From Umezawaea sp042738955 (GTDB lineage: Bacteria; Actinomycetota; Actinomycetes; Mycobacteriales; Pseudonocardiaceae): 64,000 nucleotides of DNA. The position numbers and the translations under genes were made by a program. Below, one piece after another: positions 17,243 to 25,443 of the stretch. The notes below the pieces were generated by a model. The model saw only the letters and a program-made list of their open reading frames with translations, ran no database searches and had not been told where the DNA came from. The stretch spans positions 19,819 through 83,818 of the forward strand of contig NZ_JBHYHC010000029.1 in NCBI RefSeq assembly GCF_042738955.1, given 5' to 3'. Numbering within the stretch: position 1 is the first letter of the stretch; each line of letters opens with the position of its first letter.

Positions 17243-17851
17243 ATGAAGCTCACGACCATGACCCAGATCAGCGTCGACGGAGTCGTGCAGGGCAACGGCG
17301 GGCCGGGGGAGGACCGCCGGAACGGGTTCGAGCGCGGCGGGTGGGCGTTCGGCAAGGGCGACGACGCGACCAGGGCGTTCATCGCCCGCACCTACCAGAA
17401 CGCCGACGCGTTCCTGTTCGGCCGGTGGACGTACGAGATGTTCGCGGGCTCGTGGGGGACGAACGAGGCGATGCGCGCCCACCCCGTCGGCGTGGCGCTG
17501 GCGGAGAAGCCCAAGTACGTCGCGTCGACCACCCTCACCACGCCGACCTGGGGCGACACGGCCGTCCTGTCCGGCGACCTCGTCGAGGCCATCGCGGAGC
17601 TGAAGGCCAAGCCGGGCGGCGAGCTGCTGGTGAACGGCAGTGGCACCCTGGTGCGGTGGCTGCTGGCGAACGACCTGGTCGACGAGATGACGCTGATCGT
17701 GGTCCCGGTGGTCCTCGGCCAAGGCGCGCGGCTGTTCCCGGAGAACGGCGTCGACGTCGCGCTCGACCTCGTCGAGTCGCAGGTGGACACGAAGGGCGTG
17801 ACGATCCAGACCTTCCGGCCCGCCGGACGTCCCCTGTACGTGTCGGCCTGA
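17243..17851 (+). CDS. dihydrofolate reductase family protein (RibD C-terminal fold)
   Basis: 202-residue NADPH-dependent reductase-like protein. It starts MKLTTMTQISVDGVVQG, the typical first strand of this family, and contains the cofactor motif NADAFLFGRWTYEMF and GELLVNGSGTLVRWLL, with VVPVVLGQGARLF near the end. A GGAGG site precedes the ATG. It is followed by the YCII and ECF sigma genes in the same direction with short spacing, an order often seen in actinobacteria. The physiological substrate is unknown. Confidence 0.9.
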   Translation: MKLTTMTQISVDGVVQGNGGPGEDRRNGFERGGWAFGKGDDATRAFIARTYQNADAFLFGRWTYEMFAGSWGTNEAMRAHPVGVALAEKPKYVASTTLTTPTWGDTAVLSGDLVEAIAELKAKPGGELLVNGSGTLVRWLLANDLVDEMTLIVVPVVLGQGARLFPENGVDVALDLVESQVDTKGVTIQTFRPAGRPLYVSA

Positions 17852-17878
17852 CCCCACAACACCCCTGAGGAGCTTCGC

Positions 17879-18202
17879 ATGCGCTACCTGGTTTCCGTCG
17901 TCGACGACAAGGAAAACCCCGGCAGCACCGACCGGCAGCCCGCCATCAGCGAGTTCAACGACCGGCTGATCGCCGAGGGCTACTGGGTGTTCGCCGGCGG
18001 CCTCGCGGACACCGACGCGGCCACGGTCGTCGACAGCCGGGGCGAGCAGGTCGTGATCAGCGACGGCCCGTTCGTGGAGTCGAAGGAGTACCTGGCGGGC
18101 GTGTGGGTGTGGGAGTGCCCGGACCTGGACGTGGCGCTCAAGCTCGCCACCGAGGCGTCCAAGGCCTGTGACCGCAAGATCGAGGTCCGGCCGTTCCAGT
18201 GA
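17879..18202 (+). CDS. YCII-related (DGPF) protein
   Basis: 107-residue single-domain protein of the YCII/DGPF family, marked by VISDGPFVESKEYLAGVWVWEC. The family is dimeric with a ferredoxin-like fold; some members have dehydrochlorinase-like active sites, but most have no known function. It has a good GAGGAG site and its TGA overlaps the GTG of the sigma factor gene. Genes of this family stand next to sigma factors of the ECF42 type across many genomes and are likely targets or partners of them. Confidence 0.93.
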   Translation: MRYLVSVVDDKENPGSTDRQPAISEFNDRLIAEGYWVFAGGLADTDAATVVDSRGEQVVISDGPFVESKEYLAGVWVWECPDLDVALKLATEASKACDRKIEVRPFQ

Positions 18203-19422
18203 GCGACGTCGAAGAGGCGATCACCCGTGTCCACCACGAGGAGTGGGCGCGGGTCGTCGCCGCGCTGACCAGGCGTTTCGGGGACCTCGACATCGCGGAG
18301 GAGGCGGCAGCCGAGGCGTTCGCGACCGCGGTCGAACGGTGGCGCGCCGACGGCGTGCCACCCAACCCCGGCGCGTGGCTGACCACCACCGCGAACCACA
18401 AGGCCGTCGACCGGATCCGGCGTGAGACCAAGCGCGACGACAAGCACAAGGAGGCTCTGATGACCCACGACGCCCAGTCCGAGCCCCTCGGCGTCATCGA
18501 CGACGACCGGCTCCGGCTGATCTTCACCTGCTGCCACCCGGCGCTGGCCGTGGAATCCCGCCTGGCGCTGACGTTGCGGATGGTCGGCGGCCTGACGATG
18601 CCCGAGATCGCCCGCGCGTTCCTGGTGACCGAGAGCACGATGGGCCAGCGGATCACCCGCGCGAAAGCCAAGATCAAGGCCGCGGGCATCCCCTACCGGC
18701 TGCCGTCGGCCGAGGACCTCCCGGAACGCGTCACCGGCGTGCTGGCGGTGCTCTACCTCGTCTTCAACGAGGGTTACCTGGCCACCGGCCCCGACACCGA
18801 CCCGCTCCGCTCCGACCTGACCGCCGAGGCCATCAGGCTCACCCGCCTGATCCGCGCCCTCCTCCCGGACAACGGCGAGGCAGCGGGCCTGCTGGCGTTG
18901 ATGCTCCTGATCGAGGCCCGCCGCCCCGCCCGCGTCTCGTCGACCGGCGAACTGGTGTCCCTGCCCGAACAGGACCGCGGGGCGTGGAGCACGGAGCTGA
19001 TCGCGGAGGGCCACCACCTGGTCCGCGAACGCCTGGCAACCGGGGTGCCTCCAGGCCGGTACCAGATCCTCGCCGCGATCAACGCCGTCCACACCTCGGC
19101 CCGCGACATGCGCGACACCGACTGGTCCCAGGTCTTGGCCCTCTACAACCAGCTGATCCGCGTGGACCCGTCCCCGATCGTCCACCTCAACCGCGCCATC
19201 GCCGTGGCCGAGGTGGACGGCCCGGACGTGGCCCTGGCGACGGTCGACCGCCTAGAACCCACCCTGTCCGGCTACCACGCCTACCACGTGACCCGCGCCG
19301 ACCTGCTCCGCAGACTCGGCAGGAGCCAGGACTCCCGCACCGCCTACGACCAGGCCATCGCCTTGGCGGGCAACACCGCCGAAACCGCCTACTTGACCCG
19401 CCGCCGCGACCAGTTGGCGTGA
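18199..19422 (+). CDS. ECF RNA polymerase sigma factor with TPR-like C-terminal extension (ECF42/SigJ-like)
   Basis: 407 residues, about twice a minimal ECF sigma. Region 2 is at the N-terminus (DIAEEAAAEAFATAVERW, GAWLTTTANHKAVDRIRR) and region 4 at residues about 110-165 (LRLIFTCCHPAL, LTLRMVGGLTMPEIARAFLVTESTMGQRITRAK). The remaining 230 residues form a helical, TPR-like extension (VLYLVFNEGYLA, ALYNQLIRVDPSPIVHLNRAIAVAEVDG). This is the ECF42 architecture, in which the extension is needed for activity and no classical anti-sigma gene is nearby; none is seen here. It starts with GTG at 18199, overlapping the YCII stop. Convergent with MscS with 1 nt between the stops. Confidence 0.92.
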   Translation: MSDVEEAITRVHHEEWARVVAALTRRFGDLDIAEEAAAEAFATAVERWRADGVPPNPGAWLTTTANHKAVDRIRRETKRDDKHKEALMTHDAQSEPLGVIDDDRLRLIFTCCHPALAVESRLALTLRMVGGLTMPEIARAFLVTESTMGQRITRAKAKIKAAGIPYRLPSAEDLPERVTGVLAVLYLVFNEGYLATGPDTDPLRSDLTAEAIRLTRLIRALLPDNGEAAGLLALMLLIEARRPARVSSTGELVSLPEQDRGAWSTELIAEGHHLVRERLATGVPPGRYQILAAINAVHTSARDMRDTDWSQVLALYNQLIRVDPSPIVHLNRAIAVAEVDGPDVALATVDRLEPTLSGYHAYHVTRADLLRRLGRSQDSRTAYDQAIALAGNTAETAYLTRRRDQLA

Positions 19423-19423
19423 C

Positions 19424-20569
19424 CTACTGACTCCCCCCGAACGCCCGCACGCGCTCCTCCCCGTCCACGCTCTCCCCGAACACCCGCGCGTCCCCGTCGA
19501 GCCCATCCCGGTGGGGCGTAGCGACCCGCGCCGACCGCGCCTCCAGGGCGTTGACCCGCACCTGCGGCAACGCCCCAGGCTCCCGCCGCCGCAACCAGTC
19601 CACCAGGTGCTCCCGCACCAGACAGCGAAGATCCCACAACCGCCCGGCATCCGGCGCACTGACCAACGCCCGCACCCGCACGAACGAGTTCACGGCATCC
19701 GTCACCTGCAACACGCACACCCGCCCGTCCCACAGGTCGAACCCCTCGACCGCCCGCCGCAACTCCTGCCGCATCTCCTCGACCGGCACCGTCCAGTCCA
19801 CGTCCAACTCCACCGTCCCGAGCAACTCGGACTGCGTCTTGGTCCAGTTCTCGAACGGTGTCTTGAGGAAGTACGACGTGGGCAGGACGAGGCGGCGGTC
19901 GTCCCACAGGTGGACGACGACGTAGGTGAGGGTGATGTCCTCGACGCGGCCCCACTGCTTTTCCACGACCAGCACGTCGTCGAGCCTGACGGCGTCGCTG
20001 AACGCGATCTGCACGCCCGCGAACACGTTGCCCAGCAGGGATTGCGCCGCTAGGGCGGCGATGGCGCCGATCACGCCTGCCGAGGCGAGCAGGCTGGTGC
20101 CCGCGGCGCGGGCGGCGGGGAACGTCATGAGCATCGCGGCGGCCGCCAGTAGGCCGACCACGACCACGGTCACGCGGCGCACCAGGGTGATCTGGGTGTG
20201 GACCTTGCGGGCATGCCGGTTGTCCGTGACGTCCACCCGGATCCGCGACAGCGCCGCGTCCTCCGCGACGGTCAGCAGCGTCGCCAGCAGCCACGCCCCG
20301 GCCCCTATCAACGCCAGCCCCACCCCGTGCAGTGCGACGGGCTTCCACTCCCAGCGCACGCCGACGCCGAGCGAGAACTGCACGGCGACCAGCACCGCCA
20401 CCACCTGGGCCGGGCGGTGGGCGTCACGGGCCAACTGGGCGAACAGGGTGGACTTCCGGCCGATCCGCACCGCGGCCCGGTGCACGAGGGCCACCACCAG
20501 CAGGGCGAACGCGACCGAGCCTGCGAACGTGAGCAACGTGGTTACGAGCATGTGCCACCGGGTACCCAC
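19424..20569 (-). CDS. small-conductance mechanosensitive channel (MscS family)
   Basis: About 381 residues. Four hydrophobic stretches: LVTTLLTFAGSVAFALLVVALV, VVAVLVAVQFSLGVGV, GVGLALIGAGAWLLATLLT and VTVVVVGLLAAAAMLM, followed by the pore-lining helix rich in Ala/Gly (ASAGVIGAIAALAAQSLLGNVFAGVQIAF) and the beta-domain DVLVVEKQWGRVEDITLTYVVV. That order is the MscS core with one or two extra N-terminal membrane helices. It releases solutes when membrane tension rises. GTG 20569 or ATG 20551 could be the start; neither has a strong ribosome-binding site. Confidence 0.9.
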   Translation of the reverse strand: MGTRWHMLVTTLLTFAGSVAFALLVVALVHRAAVRIGRKSTLFAQLARDAHRPAQVVAVLVAVQFSLGVGVRWEWKPVALHGVGLALIGAGAWLLATLLTVAEDAALSRIRVDVTDNRHARKVHTQITLVRRVTVVVVGLLAAAAMLMTFPAARAAGTSLLASAGVIGAIAALAAQSLLGNVFAGVQIAFSDAVRLDDVLVVEKQWGRVEDITLTYVVVHLWDDRRLVLPTSYFLKTPFENWTKTQSELLGTVELDVDWTVPVEEMRQELRRAVEGFDLWDGRVCVLQVTDAVNSFVRVRALVSAPDAGRLWDLRCLVREHLVDWLRRREPGALPQVRVNALEARSARVATPHRDGLDGDARVFGESVDGEERVRAFGGSQ

Positions 20570-20581
20570 GAAACGGGTCTT

Positions 20582-21196
20582 TCAGTTCGGCAGCAGGTGA
20601 GCGATCTGGCCGACGAACGCCACCAAGCGCTCCGGGGTGAAGCGCGTCGGGTCCGCCAGCGCCAAGCGGCCCGCCATCTCGCCCAAGGCCAGCATCGCGT
20701 GACCCAACAACTCGGCGTCCAAGGACGACGGGCCGCCGCGGGTCTGGAGGCCAAGGGCCGCCAACGCCGCCACCTGGTCCAGCAGGCCCGCTCGGACCGC
20801 CTCCACCCGTGACCGGAACTCCGGCGGGGTGCCGTCCGGGGGCGTCAGCACCAAGCGCCAGCGTTCCGGTGAGGTGATGACCGCGCGCACGAACACCTCC
20901 ACCGCGTAGGCGAAGGCGTCTTCCGGGCCGCGTTCGGCGAAGTCCACGGGCAGGGCCGCGAGCACCTGGTCGGTGGCTCGGGACGCCTCGCGGTCCAGCA
21001 GGGCGGCGATGACCTCGCCGCGGTTGGCGAACTGCTCGTAGAGGACCGGCTTGGTCACGCCCGCCTCGCGCGCCACGGCTTCCATGGTCAGCGCGCCGAA
21101 GCCGGTGTCGATCAGGTGCAGCGCGCTGTCCAGGAGCTGGTCCCTGCGCTGTTCGGGTGGCAGTCGGGCGGCGTACTTGCGACGTGTTGTGCCCAC
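20582..21196 (-). CDS. TetR family transcriptional regulator
   Basis: 204-residue repressor-type protein. The N-terminal helix-turn-helix is clear: LLDSALHLIDTGFGALTMEAVAREAGVTKPVLYEQFANRGEV. The C-terminal ligand domain is of the TetR_C type. It is divergent from the di-iron protein operon starting at 21266, and the 69-bp gap between them carries two copies of a 14-bp palindrome, which strongly suggests that it controls both itself and that operon. The inducer may be a hydrophobic substrate of the operon enzymes. Confidence 0.92.
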   Translation of the reverse strand: MGTTRRKYAARLPPEQRRDQLLDSALHLIDTGFGALTMEAVAREAGVTKPVLYEQFANRGEVIAALLDREASRATDQVLAALPVDFAERGPEDAFAYAVEVFVRAVITSPERWRLVLTPPDGTPPEFRSRVEAVRAGLLDQVAALAALGLQTRGGPSSLDAELLGHAMLALGEMAGRLALADPTRFTPERLVAFVGQIAHLLPN

Positions 21197-21207
21197 CCGA
21201 CCATATT

Positions 21208-21248
21208 GCTACGGTGGCGTAGCTTTCACAAAGCTACGCAGGCGTAGT
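21208..21248. promoter_or_regulatory. twin TetR operator
   Basis: Two copies of GCTACGnnGGCGTAG at 21208-21223 and 21233-21248, 25 bp apart. The second contains the perfect palindrome CTACGC-AG-GCGTAG; the first has one mismatch. Their inner halves also form GTAGCTTT-CAC-AAAGCTAC (21219-21237). They lie in the divergent promoter of the TetR gene and the operon at 21266. Confidence 0.7.
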
Positions 21249-21265
21249 AATTGCCGGAGGTCGCG

Positions 21266-22120
21266 ATGGAGCCCGACAACCTCGTGCTGCAACCGAGGGA
21301 CGTGCACTTCGACTGGGCCGAGCTGCCGATGCACTGGGTGCCGGAGGAGCCGGTCACCACGCACGTGATGAACGTCCTGCACCTCCTGCTGCCCGCGGGC
21401 GAGCGGTGGTTCGTCCGGACGTTCCAGCAGGCCGTGCCGCTGATCACCGACGACGACCTGCGCGAGGACGTGCTGGGCTTCATCGGGCAGGAGGCGATGC
21501 ACGCCGAGGCGCACAGCGAGGTGCTCGACCACCTGCTCGCCAAGGGCTTGGACCCGCGGCCGTTCACGAACCGGGTCGAGTGGGTGTTCGACCGCATCCT
21601 CGGCGACCGGCCGAACCTGACCGCCCACCGACAACGGGAACAGCTCATCGAGCGCATCGCCATCGTGGCGGCCGTCGAGCACTTCACGGCCTACCTGGGC
21701 GACTGGATGCTCAACGCCACGGCGCTCGACCGCGCGGGCATCGACCCGACCATGCTGGACCTCCTGCGCTGGCACGCCGCCGAGGAGGTCGAGCACCGCA
21801 GCGTCGCGTTCGACCTGATGCGCCACCTCGACCGCCGCTACGCCCGCCGCGCCCGCGCGATGCTGCTCAGCGCCCCGCCGCTGCTCTGGCTGTGGATCCA
21901 CGGCGCGCGCTTCCTCATGGCGGGCGACCGCACGGCGGGCCGCCTGACGCTGCGGGACTTCCGCCGCGCGGGCCGCCGCGGCCTGCTGCCGACGGGCCAC
22001 GACCTGTTCCGCGCGTTCCTGCGCTACTTCCACCGCGGCTACCACCCGAAGCAGGAGGGGTCGACCAGCCAGGCCGTCGCGTACCTGGCCACGTCGCCCG
22101 CCGCGCGGGACGCCCACTGA
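21266..22120 (+). CDS. metal-dependent hydrolase / ferritin-like di-iron protein (PF10118-like)
   Basis: 284-residue protein of the family annotated as predicted metal-dependent hydrolase. It has paired ExxH-type motifs in long helices, GQEAMHAEAHSE and AAEEVEHRSVAFD, plus EHFTAY between them, the pattern of a ferritin-like di-iron site. ATG 21266 has CGGAGG 5 nt upstream. Its TGA overlaps the ATG of the following ferredoxin-type reductase by 1 nt. The pairing of a di-iron protein with an electron-transfer reductase suggests an oxygenase or desaturase-like reaction rather than hydrolysis; this is an inference. Confidence 0.85.
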   Translation: MEPDNLVLQPRDVHFDWAELPMHWVPEEPVTTHVMNVLHLLLPAGERWFVRTFQQAVPLITDDDLREDVLGFIGQEAMHAEAHSEVLDHLLAKGLDPRPFTNRVEWVFDRILGDRPNLTAHRQREQLIERIAIVAAVEHFTAYLGDWMLNATALDRAGIDPTMLDLLRWHAAEEVEHRSVAFDLMRHLDRRYARRARAMLLSAPPLLWLWIHGARFLMAGDRTAGRLTLRDFRRAGRRGLLPTGHDLFRAFLRYFHRGYHPKQEGSTSQAVAYLATSPAARDAH

Positions 22121-23025
22121 TGGACCGCTTCCTCCGCGGCCTCGCCCGGTTCACCGACGGCTACCTGAAGTCGTTGCCGCTCATGGGAAAGGCCAGACCG
22201 GGCCGCCCGAACCAGGCGTTGCGGCTCACGGTCGCCGAACGCCGGACGGTCGCCGACGACGTGGTCGCCCTCAGGCTCGTCGGTGACGGCCCGTTGCCCG
22301 CGTGGCAGCCGGGCTGCCACCTGGACCTGCACCTCGCCTCCGGCCTGCGCAGGCAGTACTCGTTGTGCGGCAACCCTTCCGACTCCACGAGCTACCGCAT
22401 CGCCGTGCGCCGCGTCGGACCGGGTTCGACGGAGGTCCACGCCCTCGAAGCCGGCAGCACGGTCACCGTGCGGGGCCCGCGCAACGCCTTCCCGTTCGTC
22501 GCCGAGGGCCCGGTCCTGTTCGTCGCGGGCGGCATTGGCATCACCGCGATCCTGCCGATGGTCCTGGAGGCCCACCGCCGGAACCTGGACTGGCGTCTGG
22601 TCTACACGGGCCGGTCGACGGGCTCCATGCCGTTCCTCGACGAACTCCCGCCGGGAGCGGACGTCCGGATCGGCCGCACCAGCGACCTCCTCCGCGACGC
22701 CCACCCCGACGGCGCGGTCTACTGCTGCGGCCCCACGGGCATGCTCGCCGCCGTCCGCCGCGACTTCGCCTCCAAGCGCCTGCACTTCGAACGCTTCTCG
22801 CCACCGCCCATTGTGGACGGACGACCGTTCGCCCTCGAACTGCGCCGCAGCGGTGTCACGTTGTCCGTCCCCGCCGACCGCTCCGCGCTCGACGTGCTCC
22901 GCGACCTGCGCCCGACCGTCCCGTACTCCTGCCGCCAGGGTTTCTGCGGCACGTGCGAGGTCGGCGGCGTCCGGATCTGCGTGGACCGCCCCACCGGTGA
23001 CCGACTCGTCCTGGAGGAACTGTGA
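22120..23025 (+). CDS. PDR/VanB-type ferredoxin-NAD(P)H oxidoreductase
   Basis: 301-residue reductase with three parts: a flavin-binding barrel (RRQYSLCGNP, where RxYS binds the flavin; VRGPRNAFPF), an NAD-binding domain (LFVAGGIGITAILPM, YCCGPTGML) and a C-terminal plant-type [2Fe-2S] ferredoxin domain with CRQGFCGTCEVGG and a last Cys in RICVD. It passes electrons from NAD(P)H through flavin and the iron-sulfur cluster to an oxygenase. The start overlaps the stop of the di-iron protein gene, so that protein is the likely electron acceptor. The end overlaps the start of the fusion gene by 4 nt. Confidence 0.93.
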   Translation: MDRFLRGLARFTDGYLKSLPLMGKARPGRPNQALRLTVAERRTVADDVVALRLVGDGPLPAWQPGCHLDLHLASGLRRQYSLCGNPSDSTSYRIAVRRVGPGSTEVHALEAGSTVTVRGPRNAFPFVAEGPVLFVAGGIGITAILPMVLEAHRRNLDWRLVYTGRSTGSMPFLDELPPGADVRIGRTSDLLRDAHPDGAVYCCGPTGMLAAVRRDFASKRLHFERFSPPPIVDGRPFALELRRSGVTLSVPADRSALDVLRDLRPTVPYSCRQGFCGTCEVGGVRICVDRPTGDRLVLEEL

Positions 23026-24644
23026 ACGTGCTGTCCGGTGACGTCCGCTTGGCGGTCCAGGAACACGGCGACCCGACCGCCCCCACGGTCGTGCTCGTGC
23101 ACGGCTACCCCGACACCCACGCCGTGTGGGACGACGTCGTCGCCCTCCTCGAAGCCGACTTCCACGTCGTCACCTACGACGTGCGCGGCGCGGGAGCCTC
23201 GGACCGGCCCCGCGAGCAGGACGCCTACCGGCTGGACCTCCTGAAGCAGGACCTGTTCGCCGTGATCGACGCCGTCAGCCCGGACCGCCCGGTGCACCTC
23301 GTCGCCCACGACTGGGGCTCGATCCAGTCGTGGGAGGCCGTCGCGGAACCCGGTGCGCGCATCGCCACGTTCACCTCGTTCTCCGGCCCCTGCCTCGACC
23401 ACCTGGGCCACTGGCTGCGGAAACGCCCGTCGCTCGACCACCTCCGGCAACTCCGCCGCTCCTGGTACATCGTCGCGTTCCACCTCCCGGTGCTCGCGCC
23501 CCTGGTGTGGAAGCTCGGCCTGGCCCGCCGCTGGGGCCGAGTCCTCCAGAAGGCGGAAGGCGTCCAACGCCCCCCGGCCACGACCCTCAAGCGCGACGCC
23601 GTCCAGGGAATCTCGTTGTACCGGGCCAACATCCGGGCCCGCCTGCGGAACCCCCGCACCCGCCGCACCGACATCCCGGTGCAGGTCGTCCAGCCGGTGC
23701 GCGACTCCTACGTCGACACCCGCCCGCTCGACCTCGAACGCTGGGTCACGACCCTGCGCCGCCGCACCCTGACCGCGGGCCACTGGGCCCCGCTGACCCA
23801 CCCGGCCGCCGTCGCCCGGATGGTCACCGAGTTCATCGACGACACCGCCCCGAAACGGGACCTCGTCGTCATCACCGGCGGCGGCAGCGGTATCGGCCGC
23901 GCCACCGCGGTGGCGTTCGCCAGGCAGGGAGCCGACGTCGTGGTGTCCGATGTGGACCTCGACCGGGCTGAGGAGACCGCCGCGATGGTCGGCGGCCACG
24001 CCTACCAGGTCGACGTCTCCGACGAGGAGGCCGTGCGCAAGTGGGCCGCGGAGGTCGCCGCCGTCCACGGCGTCCCGGACGTCGTGGTGAACAACGCGGG
24101 CATCGGCCACTCCGGCTCGTTCCTCAGCACCACGACCGAGCAGTGGCACCGGGTGATGGACGTGAACCTCTGGGGCGTCGTCCACGGCTGCCGCGCGTTC
24201 GGCGAGCTGATGGTGGAGCGCGGCGAGGGCGGCCACATCGTGAACCTGTCGTCGGCCGCCGCCTACCTGCCGTCCAAGGTCCTGTCCGCTTACGCCACCA
24301 GCAAGGCCGCCGTGTTCATGCTCTCGGACTGCGTGCGCGCCGAGTTCGCCCCGGCGGGCATCGCCGTCTCGACCATCTGCCCCGGCATCGTGAAGACCGG
24401 CATCACCGCCGCCACCACGTTCTCCGGCGTGGGGGAGCGGGAACAGGCCCGCAAGCAGGCGCGGTCCTCCCGCCTGTACGCGTTGCGCGGCTTCGGCCCC
24501 GAGGGCGTCGCGAAGGAGATCGTCCACGCCGTCCGCACCGGCAAGCCGATCGTCCCCGTGACGGCGGAGGCGAAAGCGGCCCGCGTGCTCAGTCGCTTCG
24601 CGCCGTCCACGCTGCGCGCGGTCGCGAAGTGGGACGTGATCTGA
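23022..24644 (+). CDS. alpha/beta hydrolase-SDR fusion (EphD-like)
   Basis: 540 residues in two enzymes. Residues 1-280 are an epoxide-hydrolase-like alpha/beta hydrolase (LVHGYPDTHAVWDD, nucleophile elbow VAHDWGS with Asp, C-terminal AGHWAPLTHP for the His). Residues about 285-540 are a classical short-chain dehydrogenase: TGGGSGIG for the cofactor, NNAGIG, and the catalytic Ser (LSSAAAYLPS) and YATSK. This fusion matches the mycobacterial protein EphD, which is linked to mycolic acid modification. Here it is the last gene of the TetR-controlled operon after the di-iron protein and its reductase, suggesting oxidative modification of a lipid or other hydrophobic compound. Confidence 0.9.
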   Translation: MNVLSGDVRLAVQEHGDPTAPTVVLVHGYPDTHAVWDDVVALLEADFHVVTYDVRGAGASDRPREQDAYRLDLLKQDLFAVIDAVSPDRPVHLVAHDWGSIQSWEAVAEPGARIATFTSFSGPCLDHLGHWLRKRPSLDHLRQLRRSWYIVAFHLPVLAPLVWKLGLARRWGRVLQKAEGVQRPPATTLKRDAVQGISLYRANIRARLRNPRTRRTDIPVQVVQPVRDSYVDTRPLDLERWVTTLRRRTLTAGHWAPLTHPAAVARMVTEFIDDTAPKRDLVVITGGGSGIGRATAVAFARQGADVVVSDVDLDRAEETAAMVGGHAYQVDVSDEEAVRKWAAEVAAVHGVPDVVVNNAGIGHSGSFLSTTTEQWHRVMDVNLWGVVHGCRAFGELMVERGEGGHIVNLSSAAAYLPSKVLSAYATSKAAVFMLSDCVRAEFAPAGIAVSTICPGIVKTGITAATTFSGVGEREQARKQARSSRLYALRGFGPEGVAKEIVHAVRTGKPIVPVTAEAKAARVLSRFAPSTLRAVAKWDVI

Positions 24645-24696
24645 GGTCCCGCAAAATCCGGCGACAGCGGCGGCCGTTCCCGCCAGGATGGCCGGA

Positions 24697-25443
24697 ATGG
24701 ACGAGGTCGAGGTCGTCGTTGCCCACAGCCAACGCGCGACGCTGCGCGTCGGCGAGGTGTTCCTGAAGGTCGACGTCGACCCGGCGCACGCCGACGTCGA
24801 GGTGCGGGCGATGGCGATGGTGCCCGTCCCGACCCCGGCGGTCCTCTGGTGCGAGCCGCCCGTGCTCGCGATCGCCGCCGTTCCCGGCACGGCGCTCGGC
24901 GTCCTCGGCGCACCGTCGCCCGCCTCACCGGCGGCGTGGGCCGCCGCGGGAGCCGCCATCCGCAGGCTGCACGACGCCCCGCTGCCGCCGTGGCCGGGGC
25001 GGAAGCTCGACGACGTGGCCGAGGAACTCGACCGCGAGTGCGCGTGGCTGCTCGCCAACGACGTGCTGCCCGCCGAGGTGGTCCGGCGCAACCGCGAGAT
25101 CGCCGAGGCCGTGCTCCGGCCGTGGACACCGGCGTTCATCCACGGCGACCTCCAGATCACCCACGTGTTCGTGGACGACGAGGACCGGGTCACCGGCATC
25201 ATCGACTGGTCGGAGGCCGCTCCCGGCGACGCGATGTTCGACCTCGCCATCCTGACGCTCGGGCACGAGGAACACCTGGACGACCTGCTCGTCGGCTACG
25301 GCGACGCGGACCGGGACGTGATCCGCGCGTGGTGGTCGCTGCGCAGCCTCACGGCGTCGCACTGGCTGATCGAGCACGGCTTCGACCCGGACGAGCCGGG
25401 GTGCGAGTTCGACGTGCTCCGAGCGAGGATGCCGGACTCCTAG
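24697..25443 (+). CDS. aminoglycoside phosphotransferase-family kinase
   Basis: About 248 residues of a small-molecule kinase fold. Catalytic loop FIHGDLQITHVFVDD (Asp base; the usual Asn is His) and metal-binding IIDWSEAAPGDAMFDLA are plain; the N-lobe is short. ATG 24697 has AGGA 8 nt upstream; ATG 24688 is an alternative. Substrate unknown; members include antibiotic kinases and metabolite kinases, and resistance cannot be claimed from this. Its TAG overlaps the stop of the convergent M1 peptidase gene through the shared CTAG. Confidence 0.85.
   Translation: MDEVEVVVAHSQRATLRVGEVFLKVDVDPAHADVEVRAMAMVPVPTPAVLWCEPPVLAIAAVPGTALGVLGAPSPASPAAWAAAGAAIRRLHDAPLPPWPGRKLDDVAEELDRECAWLLANDVLPAEVVRRNREIAEAVLRPWTPAFIHGDLQITHVFVDDEDRVTGIIDWSEAAPGDAMFDLAILTLGHEEHLDDLLVGYGDADRDVIRAWWSLRSLTASHWLIEHGFDPDEPGCEFDVLRARMPDS

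Noticed and set aside
22719..25250. 843-residue minus-strand frame
   Set aside because: Antisense shadow of the reductase, fusion and kinase genes; composition is typical of a GC-rich false frame.
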